Below, one piece after another: positions 17,988-27,386 of a DNA stretch of 64,000 nucleotides; position 1 is the stretch's first letter; each line of letters starts with the position of its first letter. The DNA is from Rhodococcus sp. P1Y (GTDB lineage: Bacteria; Actinomycetota; Actinomycetes; Mycobacteriales; Mycobacteriaceae). The position numbers and the translations under genes are program-made. Under the pieces are notes generated by a model. It worked only from the letters and a program-made list of their open reading frames with translations, made no database searches and was not told the origin of the DNA. The stretch lies in NCBI RefSeq assembly GCF_003641205.1, contig NZ_CP032762.1, positions 3,782,001 through 3,846,000 on the forward strand. The letters are read 5' to 3'.

Positions 17988-18950
17988 ATGAACTCCACCA
18001 CAGCGCTGGTATTCGCAATACTCGCCCTGCTGTTGACGGGGCCAGTTCCTGCGTTTCTGAGCCGCGCCACGTGGCCGTATCGAGCACCCCGCGCGGCCCT
18101 GGTGTTGTGGCAGGCCATCGCCGTGGCTGCGGTCTTCTCAGCTTTCAGTTCTGGACTGGCGATCGGCGGTCTACTTCTCGTTCCCGGGCCCGACGGGCGT
18201 CCGACCACGGCACCGACAGACGAAATCCAAGCCCTCGGCCTGCCGCTGTGGCTTCTGTACGTCGTCGTACTCGCAATCACCCTCGCCATCGGCGCGAAAT
18301 TGATGTTCTCGGTTGTCCGGGTTGCGGTGCGTACTCGACGGCGGCGTGCACGCCATCGAGTACTCGTAGACCTCCTCGATCGGAGCGGTCCGAACAGTCG
18401 CCCGTTCCCCGGAGTAAGGGACGCGGATGTTCGCGTTCTGGATGCGATCGAACCGATTGCCTACTGTTTGCCGGGTCTACGCCAGAGGGTGGTACTCAGC
18501 GAAGGCGTTCTGACCAATCTCAATCTGTCGGAGCTCAAAGCGATACTGAGCCACGAACGGTCCCATCTCCGTTCGCGCCACGATCTCGTACTAGAGGCTT
18601 TCACCGCAGTGAACGAAGCATTTCCTCGCATCGTGCGAAGCAAGTCGGCGCTCGGGAGTGTCCAACTACTCGTCGAATTGTTGGCGGACGACTCTGCAGT
18701 CAAAGTGACCGGGCCGACGCCGCTCGCCCGCGCCCTTGTGACCTGCGCCGGATCGACGGCTCCCCGCGGGGCACTCGCCGCCGGAGGGCCGAGCACGCTT
18801 ATCCGCGTGCAGCGCCTGAGTGGACCTCGAACCGACGTCGCTACGAGCATCGCCGCCTACTCGGCTGCCGCAATCATCCTGGTTGTTCCCACGATCTTCG
18901 TCGCTATGCCGTGGCTCGTCGAATTGAGTCGGCTGATGAATCACGGCTGA
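17988..18950 (+). CDS. M56-family (BlaR1-like) membrane metallopeptidase
   Basis: A 320-residue membrane protease expected to inactivate BlaI. Hydrophobic segments lie near 5-22, 38-65, 86-110 and 287-310. The zinc motif HERSH (HExxH) is at 189-193 on the cytoplasmic side, with a probable third ligand Glu near 232. There is no C-terminal penicillin-binding sensor domain, so the inducing signal is not simply beta-lactam binding in the manner of staphylococcal BlaR1. It is translated 24 bases after blaI with GAGGAA ahead of the ATG. Confidence 0.87.
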   Translation: MNSTTALVFAILALLLTGPVPAFLSRATWPYRAPRAALVLWQAIAVAAVFSAFSSGLAIGGLLLVPGPDGRPTTAPTDEIQALGLPLWLLYVVVLAITLAIGAKLMFSVVRVAVRTRRRRARHRVLVDLLDRSGPNSRPFPGVRDADVRVLDAIEPIAYCLPGLRQRVVLSEGVLTNLNLSELKAILSHERSHLRSRHDLVLEAFTAVNEAFPRIVRSKSALGSVQLLVELLADDSAVKVTGPTPLARALVTCAGSTAPRGALAAGGPSTLIRVQRLSGPRTDVATSIAAYSAAAIILVVPTIFVAMPWLVELSRLMNHG

Positions 18951-19211
18951 CGAGTCGGGCAGCTCACACTGATTCGAATCGGTGTTTGATCACTTCTCGC
19001 GTACACTCGTACACGGTCGCCATTGCGGCCTAGCAATTCGAAAAGGCACAAACAGCCCCACTCTGCGCAGTATCCAAGCGCACGGATGGCCAGGTGACAG
19101 TGCCCTGGCTCGTCATAATTGTGTTCTAGCTGTTGTTTGTGCCCATCTCTCACGGGCGTTTTCCCAGCTGTAGCTTCGTGGCGTGCCCGTAATCCGGAGA
19201 GGTTCAACTGC

Positions 19212-20996
19212 GTGACTCACGCTGTCTCGACTAGTACATCCACCCCCACCACAGCGAACGCCACAAGCGCGTCGCCCGTGGTTACAGATAGTTCTGCAGA
19301 TTCAACACCTGTGATCACCTTCGCCGAGCTCGGACTGCCGGAACCGGTCGTCGCAGCTCTGGCGCGTAACTCCATCACCGTGCCTTCGCCGATTCAGGCC
19401 AAAGCACTTCCAGACGCCATCGCGGGCAAGAACGTCCTCGGCCGTGCACAGACCGGATCCGGCAAGACCCTCGCATTCGGCCTGCCGATTCTTGCGCGCC
19501 TCGCGCTGCACACCGATCGTCCGTCTGCCAAGCGCCCGCGTGCACTCGTTCTCGTGCCGACTCGCGAGCTGGCCTTCCAGGTCGTCGAATCGTTGGGGCC
19601 GTACGCAGGTGCGCAAGGTCTGACCGTCCGTGCAGCAGTCGGCGGCACGCCGTTCAACAAGCAGGTCGAGCAACTTCGCCGCGGCGTCGACGTCCTCGTA
19701 GCGACCCCAGGACGTCTCGCGGACCATCTGCGTCAAGGAACATGCGTTCTCGATTCGATCGAGATCACCGCGTTGGACGAGGCCGACCAGATGGCCGACA
19801 TGGGGTTCCTCCCCGAGGTCCGTGCAGTTTTGGCCGACACTCCGGCCGACGGACAGCGGATGCTGTTCTCCGCAACGCTCGACCGCGAAGTTCAGTCGTT
19901 GGTTCGTCAGTTCCTCCCGGACCACGTGGAGCACTCCACGCAGGACGGCAAGGCGAGCGTTCGCACCATGGACCACTACCTTCTTTGTGTCGATCGCGGG
20001 CAGAAGGACATCGTGCTCTCCGAAATCGGCGCACGTGAAGGCCGAACGATCATGTTCGCCCGGACCAAGCTCGGATGCGACGGAATCACCGATCGCCTCC
20101 GCGCTCTCGGCATCGCTGCCGAGTCGCTGCACGGCGGCAAGGCCCAGAACCAGCGGACTCGTGTTCTCGAGCGATTCAAGAACGGCCGCACCCCTGTGCT
20201 CGTCGCGACCGATGTCGCAGCACGCGGAATCCACGTCGACGGTATCGATCTCGTCGTCCACGTCGACCCGCCCGCCGACCACAAGGATTACCTGCACAGG
20301 GCAGGCCGCACGGCGCGCGCAGGAGAAAAGGGCACTGTCGTTGCGATCGTGCTCCCCAACCAGCGTCGCCAGGTGCAGCGCTTGACCGGAATGGCAGGGG
20401 TCAAAGCAACCTCGGTCAACGTCGGCCCCGGATCGGCCGAGCTGTCGTCCATCACGGGCGCAAAGAAGCCGACGGGTGAGGCGTTGCGAGCCGAGAGCTC
20501 CGCGCCCCGAGATCGTCGCGACAGCCGTCCCCGCACCGGCGGCTATCAGGGCGACCGTCCCCGCACCGGCGGCTACCAAGGCGACCGTCCCCGCACCGGC
20601 GGCTACCAAGGCGACCGTCCCCGCACCGGCGGCTACCAAGGCGACCGTCCCCGCACCGGCGGCTACCAAGGTGACCGCTCGAGCACCGGCGGCTACCAGG
20701 GCGACCGCCCGCGTACCGGCTACCAAGGTGACCGCTCGAGCACCGGCGGCTACCAGGGCGACCGCCCCCGCACCGGTGGCTACCAAGGTGACCGCCCCCG
20801 CACCGGTGGCTACCAGGGCGACCGCCCCCGCACCGGCGGCTACCAGGGCGACCGCCCCCGCACCGGCGGCTACCAGGGCGGCGGCGAACGGCGTCAGCCG
20901 TCGTCAGTTCAAGAGGACAGCCGGTCGGGTGGGTTCCGTAGCCGCACCGATCGTCGTTCGTACGAAGGATTCGACGGGCCGGCTCGCAACCGCTGA
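19212..20996 (+). CDS. DEAD-box RNA helicase with tandem-repeat C-terminal tail
   Basis: A 594-residue ATP-dependent RNA helicase. Visible motifs: Q-motif near 50, motif I AQTGSGKT near 80, PTRELA (Ia) near 117, TPGRL, DEAD (in LDEADQMAD) near 190, SAT near 221, and the helicase C motifs VATDVAARG and [10 protein letters not shown]. The last 150 residues are unstructured and carry 12 near-identical decamers, rich in Arg, Gly and Tyr. The GTG at 19212 follows GGAGAGG. A 261-base leader precedes it; cold-inducible RNA helicases often have long leaders, and a GC hairpin (ACGGGC...GCCCGT) is visible within it, but I make no firm call. Confidence 0.92.
   Translation: MTHAVSTSTSTPTTANATSASPVVTDSSADSTPVITFAELGLPEPVVAALARNSITVPSPIQAKALPDAIAGKNVLGRAQTGSGKTLAFGLPILARLALHTDRPSAKRPRALVLVPTRELAFQVVESLGPYAGAQGLTVRAAVGGTPFNKQVEQLRRGVDVLVATPGRLADHLRQGTCVLDSIEITALDEADQMADMGFLPEVRAVLADTPADGQRMLFSATLDREVQSLVRQFLPDHVEHSTQDGKASVRTMDHYLLCVDRGQKDIVLSEIGAREGRTIMFARTKLGCDGITDRLRALGIAAESLHGGKAQNQRTRVLERFKNGRTPVLVATDVAARGIHVDGIDLVVHVDPPADHKDYLHRAGRTARAGEKGTVVAIVLPNQRRQVQRLTGMAGVKATSVNVGPGSAELSSITGAKKPTGEALRAESSAPRDRRDSRPRTGGYQGDRPRTGGYQGDRPRTGGYQGDRPRTGGYQGDRPRTGGYQGDRSSTGGYQGDRPRTGYQGDRSSTGGYQGDRPRTGGYQGDRPRTGGYQGDRPRTGGYQGDRPRTGGYQGGGERRQPSSVQEDSRSGGFRSRTDRRSYEGFDGPARNR
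20526..20882 (+). repeat. 12-unit, 30-bp coding tandem repeat
   Basis: Twelve copies of a 30-base unit (one is 27 bases) encode [10 protein letters not shown] or its variant [10 protein letters not shown]. Several adjacent copies are identical at the nucleotide level, so the array should be prone to copy-number change while remaining in frame. It forms a positively charged, Gly/Tyr-rich, RGG-like tail on the helicase. Confidence 0.95.
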
Positions 20997-21022
20997 TGTG
21001 ACCTGACCGCCGCTTTCACCGA

Positions 21023-21060
21023 CAGGACGTCGTCTCGATACCGAGACGGCGTCCTGTTCT
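21023..21060 (+). terminator. Hairpin terminator after helicase gene
   Basis: CAGGACG-T-CGTCTCG, a four-base loop, then CGAGACG-G-CGTCCTG, followed by TTCT. A two-part 14-bp stem 27 bases after the helicase stop and before gnd. Confidence 0.75.
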
Positions 21061-21156
21061 GGGTTCGAGGTCTCTGGAGGCAACGCAAGCGACGGTGTTC
21101 GGACTAACCGTGTCCCCCAACTTTCCTTCGTCGGCCCGGCAGGGAAAGCTGTACCC

Positions 21157-22608
21157 ATGACCTCAGCAGTGGACTCGTCAGAACTTGCCCAGATCGGTGT
21201 CACCGGACTTGCCGTCATGGGCTCCAACATCGCCAGGAACTTTGCGCGCAACGGACATACCGTTGCCCTGCACAACCGCAGCATCGCCAAAACCGATGCG
21301 CTCCTAGCGGAACACGGCAGCGAAGGGAACTTCGTGCGCACCGAAACCATCGAAGAGTTCGTTGCAGCTCTCGCCAAGCCGCGCCGTGTCCTGATCATGG
21401 TCAAGGCCGGCGATCCGACCGATGCCGTCATCGAAGAGCTCGCGTCTGCAATGGAAGAAGGCGACATCATCATCGATGGTGGAAACGCCCTGTACACCGA
21501 CACGATTCGCCGTGAGTCCTCCCTCAAGGAACGCGGGCTGCTGTTCGTCGGTGCGGGCATTTCCGGCGGTGAGGAAGGCGCGCTGAACGGCCCGTCGATC
21601 ATGCCGGGTGGGCCGGTCGATTCGTACAAGGCGCTCGGCCCGTTGCTGGAATCGATTGCCGCACAGGTGGACGGAACGCCGTGCTGCACTCATATCGGTC
21701 CCGACGGCTCGGGCCACTTCGTGAAAATGGTGCACAACGGTATCGAGTACGCCGACATGCAGCTCATCGGGGAGGCCTACAACCTGTTCCGCGACGCACT
21801 CGATTACACGCCGCAGCAGGTGGCCGACGTCTTCACCGAGTGGAACAACGGCGACCTCGAGAGCTACCTCGTCGAGATCACCGCCGAGGTGTTGAAGCAG
21901 GTGGACGCCAAGACTGGCCAGCCGCTCGTCGACGTGATCGTCGACGCCGCCGAACAGAAGGGCACAGGTCGCTGGACCGTCAAGGCTGCGCTCGATCTGG
22001 GTGTTCCCGTCACCGGAATCGCAGAGGCCGTCTTCGCTCGCGCTCTGTCCGGATCCAGGAGCCAACGCAAGGCCGCAGTAGGACTCGCATCGGGCACGCT
22101 CGCCGCAAAGCCCTCCGACGCCGAGCAGTTCACCCACGACATCTCCCGCGCACTCTATGCATCCAAGATCGTGGCCTACGCACAGGGATTCGACCAGATC
22201 GCGGCAGGCAGCGCCGAGTACGACTGGAATCTGCATCCAGGTGATCTGGCGACCATCTGGCGCGGCGGCTGCATCATCCGCGCCCGATTCCTGAACCGCA
22301 TCAAAGATGCGTACGACGACAACGCCGAACTGCCAAGCCTGATTCTGGCGCCGTACTTCCGCGACGCAATCGAAGAGGCGATCGATAGCTGGCGCCGCGT
22401 CGTCATCACGGCGGCTTCCCTCGGAATCCCGGTCCCGGCCTTCGCGTCATCGCTCGCCTACTACGATGCGTTGCGTGCAGAACGACTGCCTGCCGCCCTG
22501 ACTCAGGGGCAACGCGACTTCTTCGGTGCGCACACGTACGAACGCATCGATGCCGAAGGCAAGTTCCACACTCTGTGGAGTGGGGATCGCAGCGAAGTCG
22601 AGGCGTGA
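21157..22608 (+). CDS. gnd: 6-phosphogluconate dehydrogenase, decarboxylating
   Basis: A 483-residue enzyme of the oxidative pentose phosphate pathway producing ribulose 5-phosphate, CO2 and NADPH. N-terminal nucleotide fold GLAVMGSNIARN near 18-29 with NRS after beta-2 (NADP preference). Substrate site: GISGGEEGA near 133, the catalytic lysine in HFVKMVHNGIEY near 188, and the C-terminal NDP-type tail. Length and motifs are those of the dimeric, long-form GndA type. It is flanked by terminators and so is probably monocistronic. From memory it corresponds to gnd1 (Rv1844c). Confidence 0.96.
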   Translation: MTSAVDSSELAQIGVTGLAVMGSNIARNFARNGHTVALHNRSIAKTDALLAEHGSEGNFVRTETIEEFVAALAKPRRVLIMVKAGDPTDAVIEELASAMEEGDIIIDGGNALYTDTIRRESSLKERGLLFVGAGISGGEEGALNGPSIMPGGPVDSYKALGPLLESIAAQVDGTPCCTHIGPDGSGHFVKMVHNGIEYADMQLIGEAYNLFRDALDYTPQQVADVFTEWNNGDLESYLVEITAEVLKQVDAKTGQPLVDVIVDAAEQKGTGRWTVKAALDLGVPVTGIAEAVFARALSGSRSQRKAAVGLASGTLAAKPSDAEQFTHDISRALYASKIVAYAQGFDQIAAGSAEYDWNLHPGDLATIWRGGCIIRARFLNRIKDAYDDNAELPSLILAPYFRDAIEEAIDSWRRVVITAASLGIPVPAFASSLAYYDALRAERLPAALTQGQRDFFGAHTYERIDAEGKFHTLWSGDRSEVEA

Positions 22609-22635
22609 GACTCGACGCCCAGCGATAGCCCAGCG

Positions 22636-22672
22636 AGGCGGTCGGGATCTCTAGCGATCCCGACCGCCTTTC
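22636..22672. terminator. Bidirectional hairpin terminator after gnd
   Basis: A perfect 14-bp stem (AGGCGGTCGGGATC / GATCCCGACCGCCT) with a six-base loop, followed by TTTCG on the plus strand. It sits between the convergent gnd and DUF4262 genes. Confidence 0.85.
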
Positions 22673-22742
22673 GCTGCCGCCGGCAGTAGCGTGCGCGCGA
22701 CCGAGCAGCCTGTTCGGCTCGACCTCGGCGACGGAAGCCGAT

Positions 22743-23312
22743 TCAGTCGAATTCTTCGTCCCATCCTGGCGGCGGGCCGAGAACGGGTTGCACTACCGTC
22801 GATGGAAACGGGCCCTCCCACGGCAGATTGCCCTCGACATCCCGCCACACAGCCTGGACCGCTCCCACGTCCCGACCCGGATAGACGCGATGTGCCATCA
22901 GAAGCCAGTCCCCCGGTTCTGCGACGTCGACGAACGACAATCCCAAACCTCCTGCGCTGCACTCGCATCCCGCTTCGAGTGAATGGCCATCGAGCAGCAC
23001 CCTGCGTGCGAGGATGTTCAGGACCGATGCCGATTCGCTCGCAGAGCGCCCGGTCAGGATCAGCTCAGGATGCCCAAGGGCGGTGAGTCCCACGGTGTAG
23101 CAGAACGCGGGAATAATGTGCTCCTCGTACACCAGGTCCTCGTGCACCAAGTCCCCGTACACCGCATCGTTGTCCACCCGGGCACTGCTGGCGCCGAACA
23201 CGGTGTCTGCATCGGAGTTGACGTACTGAAGGGCCCAGCCGTATCGGTCGATCAATCCCTCCACGCCGAGAACGTAGTCATCTATCGATCGGCCGTCACA
23301 CAGTGCACACAT
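22743..23312 (-). CDS. DUF4262 domain protein
   Basis: A 189-residue soluble protein of the DUF4262 family, whose function is not known. FCYTVGL near residue 68, HPELILTGR near 80 and a C-terminal VYPGRDVGAVQAVW segment are family features. The N-terminal MCALCDGRS contains a CxxC-like pair that could bind metal. ATG at 23312 follows GGGGAG at good spacing; longer in-frame starts run into the SOS box. An internal 15-base sequence is present three times. It lies divergent from a DEAD-box helicase, with a LexA-type site 48 bases upstream of this start. Confidence 0.75.
   Translation of the reverse strand: MCALCDGRSIDDYVLGVEGLIDRYGWALQYVNSDADTVFGASSARVDNDAVYGDLVHEDLVYEEHIIPAFCYTVGLTALGHPELILTGRSASESASVLNILARRVLLDGHSLEAGCECSAGGLGLSFVDVAEPGDWLLMAHRVYPGRDVGAVQAVWRDVEGNLPWEGPFPSTVVQPVLGPPPGWDEEFD
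23124..23168 (-). repeat. Three 15-bp coding direct repeats in the DUF4262 gene
   Basis: Three consecutive 15-base units read, on the minus strand, DAVYG-DLVHE-DLVYE. Two units are identical at 13 of 15 bases. This looks like a recent in-frame triplication in a loop before the FCYTVGL core. Confidence 0.7.
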
Positions 23313-23359
23313 AGTCTCCCCGTTTCGATACGAATCCAGTCGAATGAATCCATCCATTA

Positions 23360-23375
23360 TCGAACACATGTTCGA
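23360..23375. promoter_or_regulatory. LexA-type SOS box
   Basis: TCGAACACATGTTCGA has the perfect actinobacterial/Gram-positive SOS form TCGAAC-N4-GTTCGA; only the central four bases break full symmetry. It lies between divergent start codons: 48 bases from the DUF4262 start and 60 bases from the DEAD-box helicase start. Read on the minus strand, the box runs directly into GATAAT, a good -10 element, so the DUF4262 gene is the more certain target. Confidence 0.85.
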
Positions 23376-23434
23376 ATGCTGACATGATGGCAAGGACCAC
23401 CGACATGTGGCGGTGGCCGCGGTAGTGTTCGGCT

Positions 23435-24724
23435 ATGACGGGACCGATTTCTTCGTTTGCAGACCTGGGCCTGCGACCCGTCGTCGTGCACGCACTTCGC
23501 CGAGTGGGCGTAGAGGTGCCTTTCCCCATTCAGTCCGCAGCCATCCCCGATGCCCTGTCCGGTCGAGACATACTCGGACGAGCCCCGACCGGATCCGGTA
23601 AGACTCTTGCCTTCGGTCTTCCTTTGCTGCACCGCCTGTCCGGCCGAGCCAGCAGACCGGGTAGACCTCGCGGCGTCGTCCTCGTCCCCACTCGTGAGCT
23701 TGCTCTCCAGATCGCCGAAGCCTTGGAAGAACCGGGTCGCGCTTGCGGCATTCGCGTGTCGAGCGTGGTGGGGGGCGTGCCAATGAAGCGGCAACTCGAC
23801 GGAATTCGCCGGGGAGTCGACGTCGTCGTTGCAACACCGGGTCGACTGCAAGATCTCGTCTCCACGACGGAGTTTTCGCTCGACGACGTAGAGATCACGG
23901 TGCTGGACGAGGCCGACAGAATGGCCGACCTCGGTTTTTTGCCTCAGGTCGAGTCGCTGATCGACGGGACTCCTGCCGATGGACAGCGAATGCTGTTCTC
24001 CGCCACCCTCGACGGCGACGTCGATATCTTGGTCGAGCGCTATCTCGATACGCCTGTGCTCCATCGGACCGACGATGTTCCGGTGGCACATTCGCCGGTC
24101 GAACACTATTTCTTTCGTGTCACCCACGAAGACAAGGACCGGGTAGCTGCGGCGATTTCGGCACGAGCGGGCAGCACGATGCTGTTCCTTCGTACGAAAC
24201 ATGCCGTCGATCGACTTACCGAGAAGCTGCGCGCCGACGGTATCTCGGCGGCAGCGTTGCACGGGGACAAAAGTCAGGCGTACCGGGCCCACACCCTGGA
24301 CGCATTCACGGCCGGGTCCGTACCGGTACTCGTTGCGACCGACGTCGTTGCACGAGGAATCGACGTCGACGCAGTCAGTCTCGTCGTTCACGTCGATCCC
24401 CCGGTCGATGGCAAGGACTACACGCACCGCGCCGGGCGAACGGGACGTGCCGGCCGATCGGGAACCGTGGTCACCTTGTTGACCGAATCACAGGAGCTGC
24501 AGGTTGCGGAGCTCATGCAGCAGGCCGGGATAACAGCAGCGATGGTCGATGTGGGCCCGACGAGTCCCGAACTGGTCGCAGCTACAGGTGCCCGCAGACC
24601 CAACGGGATCGCGCTGAGCGCCGTGGAACGGACTACGCCTGACACTCGCACGAGGCCGAGCTCACGCCGTTCGACCGGGTCCACTCCTGGGCGTACGCGG
24701 TCGCGACGGTCGGGACGACGTTGA
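23435..24724 (+). CDS. DEAD-box RNA helicase, second copy
   Basis: A 429-residue helicase with a short tail. Motifs: FPIQSAAIPDAL (Q), APTGSGKT near 50, PTRELA near 84, TPGRL near 136, DEADRMADLG near 159, SATL near 188, VATDVVARGID near 303 and HRAGRTGRAG near 331. It is similar to the helicase at 19212-20996 but ends in a Ser/Arg-rich 40-residue tail without decamer repeats. A LexA-type box lies 60 bases upstream, so damage induction is possible. Its stop overlaps the TTG start of the transporter gene. Confidence 0.92.
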   Translation: MTGPISSFADLGLRPVVVHALRRVGVEVPFPIQSAAIPDALSGRDILGRAPTGSGKTLAFGLPLLHRLSGRASRPGRPRGVVLVPTRELALQIAEALEEPGRACGIRVSSVVGGVPMKRQLDGIRRGVDVVVATPGRLQDLVSTTEFSLDDVEITVLDEADRMADLGFLPQVESLIDGTPADGQRMLFSATLDGDVDILVERYLDTPVLHRTDDVPVAHSPVEHYFFRVTHEDKDRVAAAISARAGSTMLFLRTKHAVDRLTEKLRADGISAAALHGDKSQAYRAHTLDAFTAGSVPVLVATDVVARGIDVDAVSLVVHVDPPVDGKDYTHRAGRTGRAGRSGTVVTLLTESQELQVAELMQQAGITAAMVDVGPTSPELVAATGARRPNGIALSAVERTTPDTRTRPSSRRSTGSTPGRTRSRRSGRR

Positions 24725-25587
24725 GCGGCTCGGCCGTGTTGCCAGTGCTCCTTGCCCTGGTCGCGGCGATGTTGTTCGCCTGCGCATCCGTCGCCCAGCA
24801 GAGCGCGGCCGCGTCGGTGCCAGAAGGTGACTCGCTCGTCGCCGGACTACTGCGAAGCCCTCGATGGTGGGCCGGAGTGATCGGTGACGTCGGCGGATAC
24901 GGAGTGCAGGTTGCCGCACTGTGGGTGGGCTCCGTCCTCGTCGTGCAGCCGCTCGTCGTCTCGATGTTGCTGTTCGCCCTGCCGCTGTCGGCAAAGTTCT
25001 CGGGCTTCCGAATGACACGCAGGATCTGGTTGTCGGCTGTATCCCTTGCGCTCGCGCTCGCTGTCTTCATCGTTGTCGGTGATCCCACCGAAGGCCATTC
25101 GAATGCGCCATGGTCCGAATGGATGATTCCGTTGGTCATCGCGGGGGCCGTCGTCACCGGCTGCGTCGTTGCCGGCTTGACCTCGAAGAATCCGGGACAC
25201 CGAGCTCTGTGTCTCGGCGCCGCCGGCGGACTGCTGTTCGGTGTCGCCGTTGCGTTCACGAAGTTCGTCACCGATCTCGTCGACAAGGACATTCTGGGTG
25301 CACTCACTGCGTGGCAGACCTACGCATTGGTCGGGTGCGGCGTGGTGGGCTTCTATCTTCAGCAGCGCGCGTTCCAAGCGGGCCCGTTGTCGGCATCGCT
25401 TCCAGCTGTCACCATCGGCGAGCCCTTCGGAGCCGCGTTCCTCGGGATCACCGTCTTGGACGAACGCGTTCGCGACGGCCCCGTCGCGCTCGCCGTCATC
25501 GCGGGCTCGGTCGCGGTCATGATCTACGCAACGATTGCCCTGTCTCGAACACAGGCCGGCGTCACCGAGGGCGCAGCGGCCGGTTGA
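24721..25587 (+). CDS. DMT/EamA-type membrane transporter
   Basis: A 288-residue protein with about nine to ten hydrophobic segments in two halves. The second half ends in LPAVTIGEPFGAAFLGITVLDE-like sequence (IGEPFGAAFLG), the usual end of DMT-superfamily exporters. TTG at 24721 gives a TTGA overlap with the helicase stop, arguing for coupled translation; the first hydrophobic helix begins immediately. The substrate is unknown. The partnership with an RNA helicase is probably transcriptional only. Confidence 0.75.
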   Translation: MSGSAVLPVLLALVAAMLFACASVAQQSAAASVPEGDSLVAGLLRSPRWWAGVIGDVGGYGVQVAALWVGSVLVVQPLVVSMLLFALPLSAKFSGFRMTRRIWLSAVSLALALAVFIVVGDPTEGHSNAPWSEWMIPLVIAGAVVTGCVVAGLTSKNPGHRALCLGAAGGLLFGVAVAFTKFVTDLVDKDILGALTAWQTYALVGCGVVGFYLQQRAFQAGPLSASLPAVTIGEPFGAAFLGITVLDERVRDGPVALAVIAGSVAVMIYATIALSRTQAGVTEGAAAG

Positions 25588-27042
<1,455 letters not shown>

Positions 27043-27167
27043 GCTCGTCCCACTCGCCCGTTCCCGCATCCGTCCGGCGAGCGGTTAAGATAAGGGCTTC
27101 GGGATTTACATGCACTTCCTGATGCGCTGCTCGTCGGGCGCACCAGGGAGCGAGAGAAAGGAACCAG
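27043..27167. other. Intergenic leader between guaB1 and the CNNM operon
   Basis: No gene is seen here. TAAGAT at about 27087 could be a -10 element, giving a leader of about 75 bases before the small reading frame that follows. I looked for Mg2+ (M-box) and Mn2+ riboswitch cores because CNNM proteins follow, and found none that I would defend. Confidence 0.35.
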
Positions 27168-27383
27168 GTGCCTGAGGCACCCGTCATCAGCATTGCTGCG
27201 ATCGCACCTAGCGATCAGGGCGACGAGGGCTCCACTTCGGAGGGCTCCTCTATCGGGCCGGGTGACCAACCCGGCGACAAACGTTCGACCGCTCGTCCAC
27301 ATTCCTGGTCAGGCCCGCACGCGGGACGTGACGGCTCGGACAGTGGCGGCGCATTCCTTCTTTCGCAACTCCGGCGGCGATAG
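27168..27383 (+). CDS. Putative 71-residue small protein or leader before CNNM gene
   Basis: GTG at 27168 is preceded by an excellent AAAGGA at five bases spacing. The frame encodes 71 residues, hydrophilic and rich in Gly, Ser and Asp, ending in a Leu-Arg-rich tail. Its stop lies three bases before the GTG of the CNNM/CBS gene, which has no Shine-Dalgarno of its own. This suggests translational coupling. I recognise no family, and it may be a non-conserved frame in the leader. Confidence 0.4.
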   Translation: MPEAPVISIAAIAPSDQGDEGSTSEGSSIGPGDQPGDKRSTARPHSWSGPHAGRDGSDSGGAFLLSQLRRR

Positions 27384-27386
27384 CCG

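Noticed and set aside
18951..19211. A cold-shock RNA thermometer or riboswitch in the helicase leader
   Set aside because: The 261-base leader has an ACGGGC/GCCCGT pair and a CATAAT-like element but no recognised RNA family core, and spacing to a -35 is poor.
20526..20882. CRISPR array
   Set aside because: The units are contiguous 30-bp in-frame coding repeats with no spacers.
27043..27170. A Mg2+ or Mn2+ riboswitch before the CNNM genes
   Set aside because: Expected from context, but none of the conserved M-box or yybP-ykoY core blocks is present.
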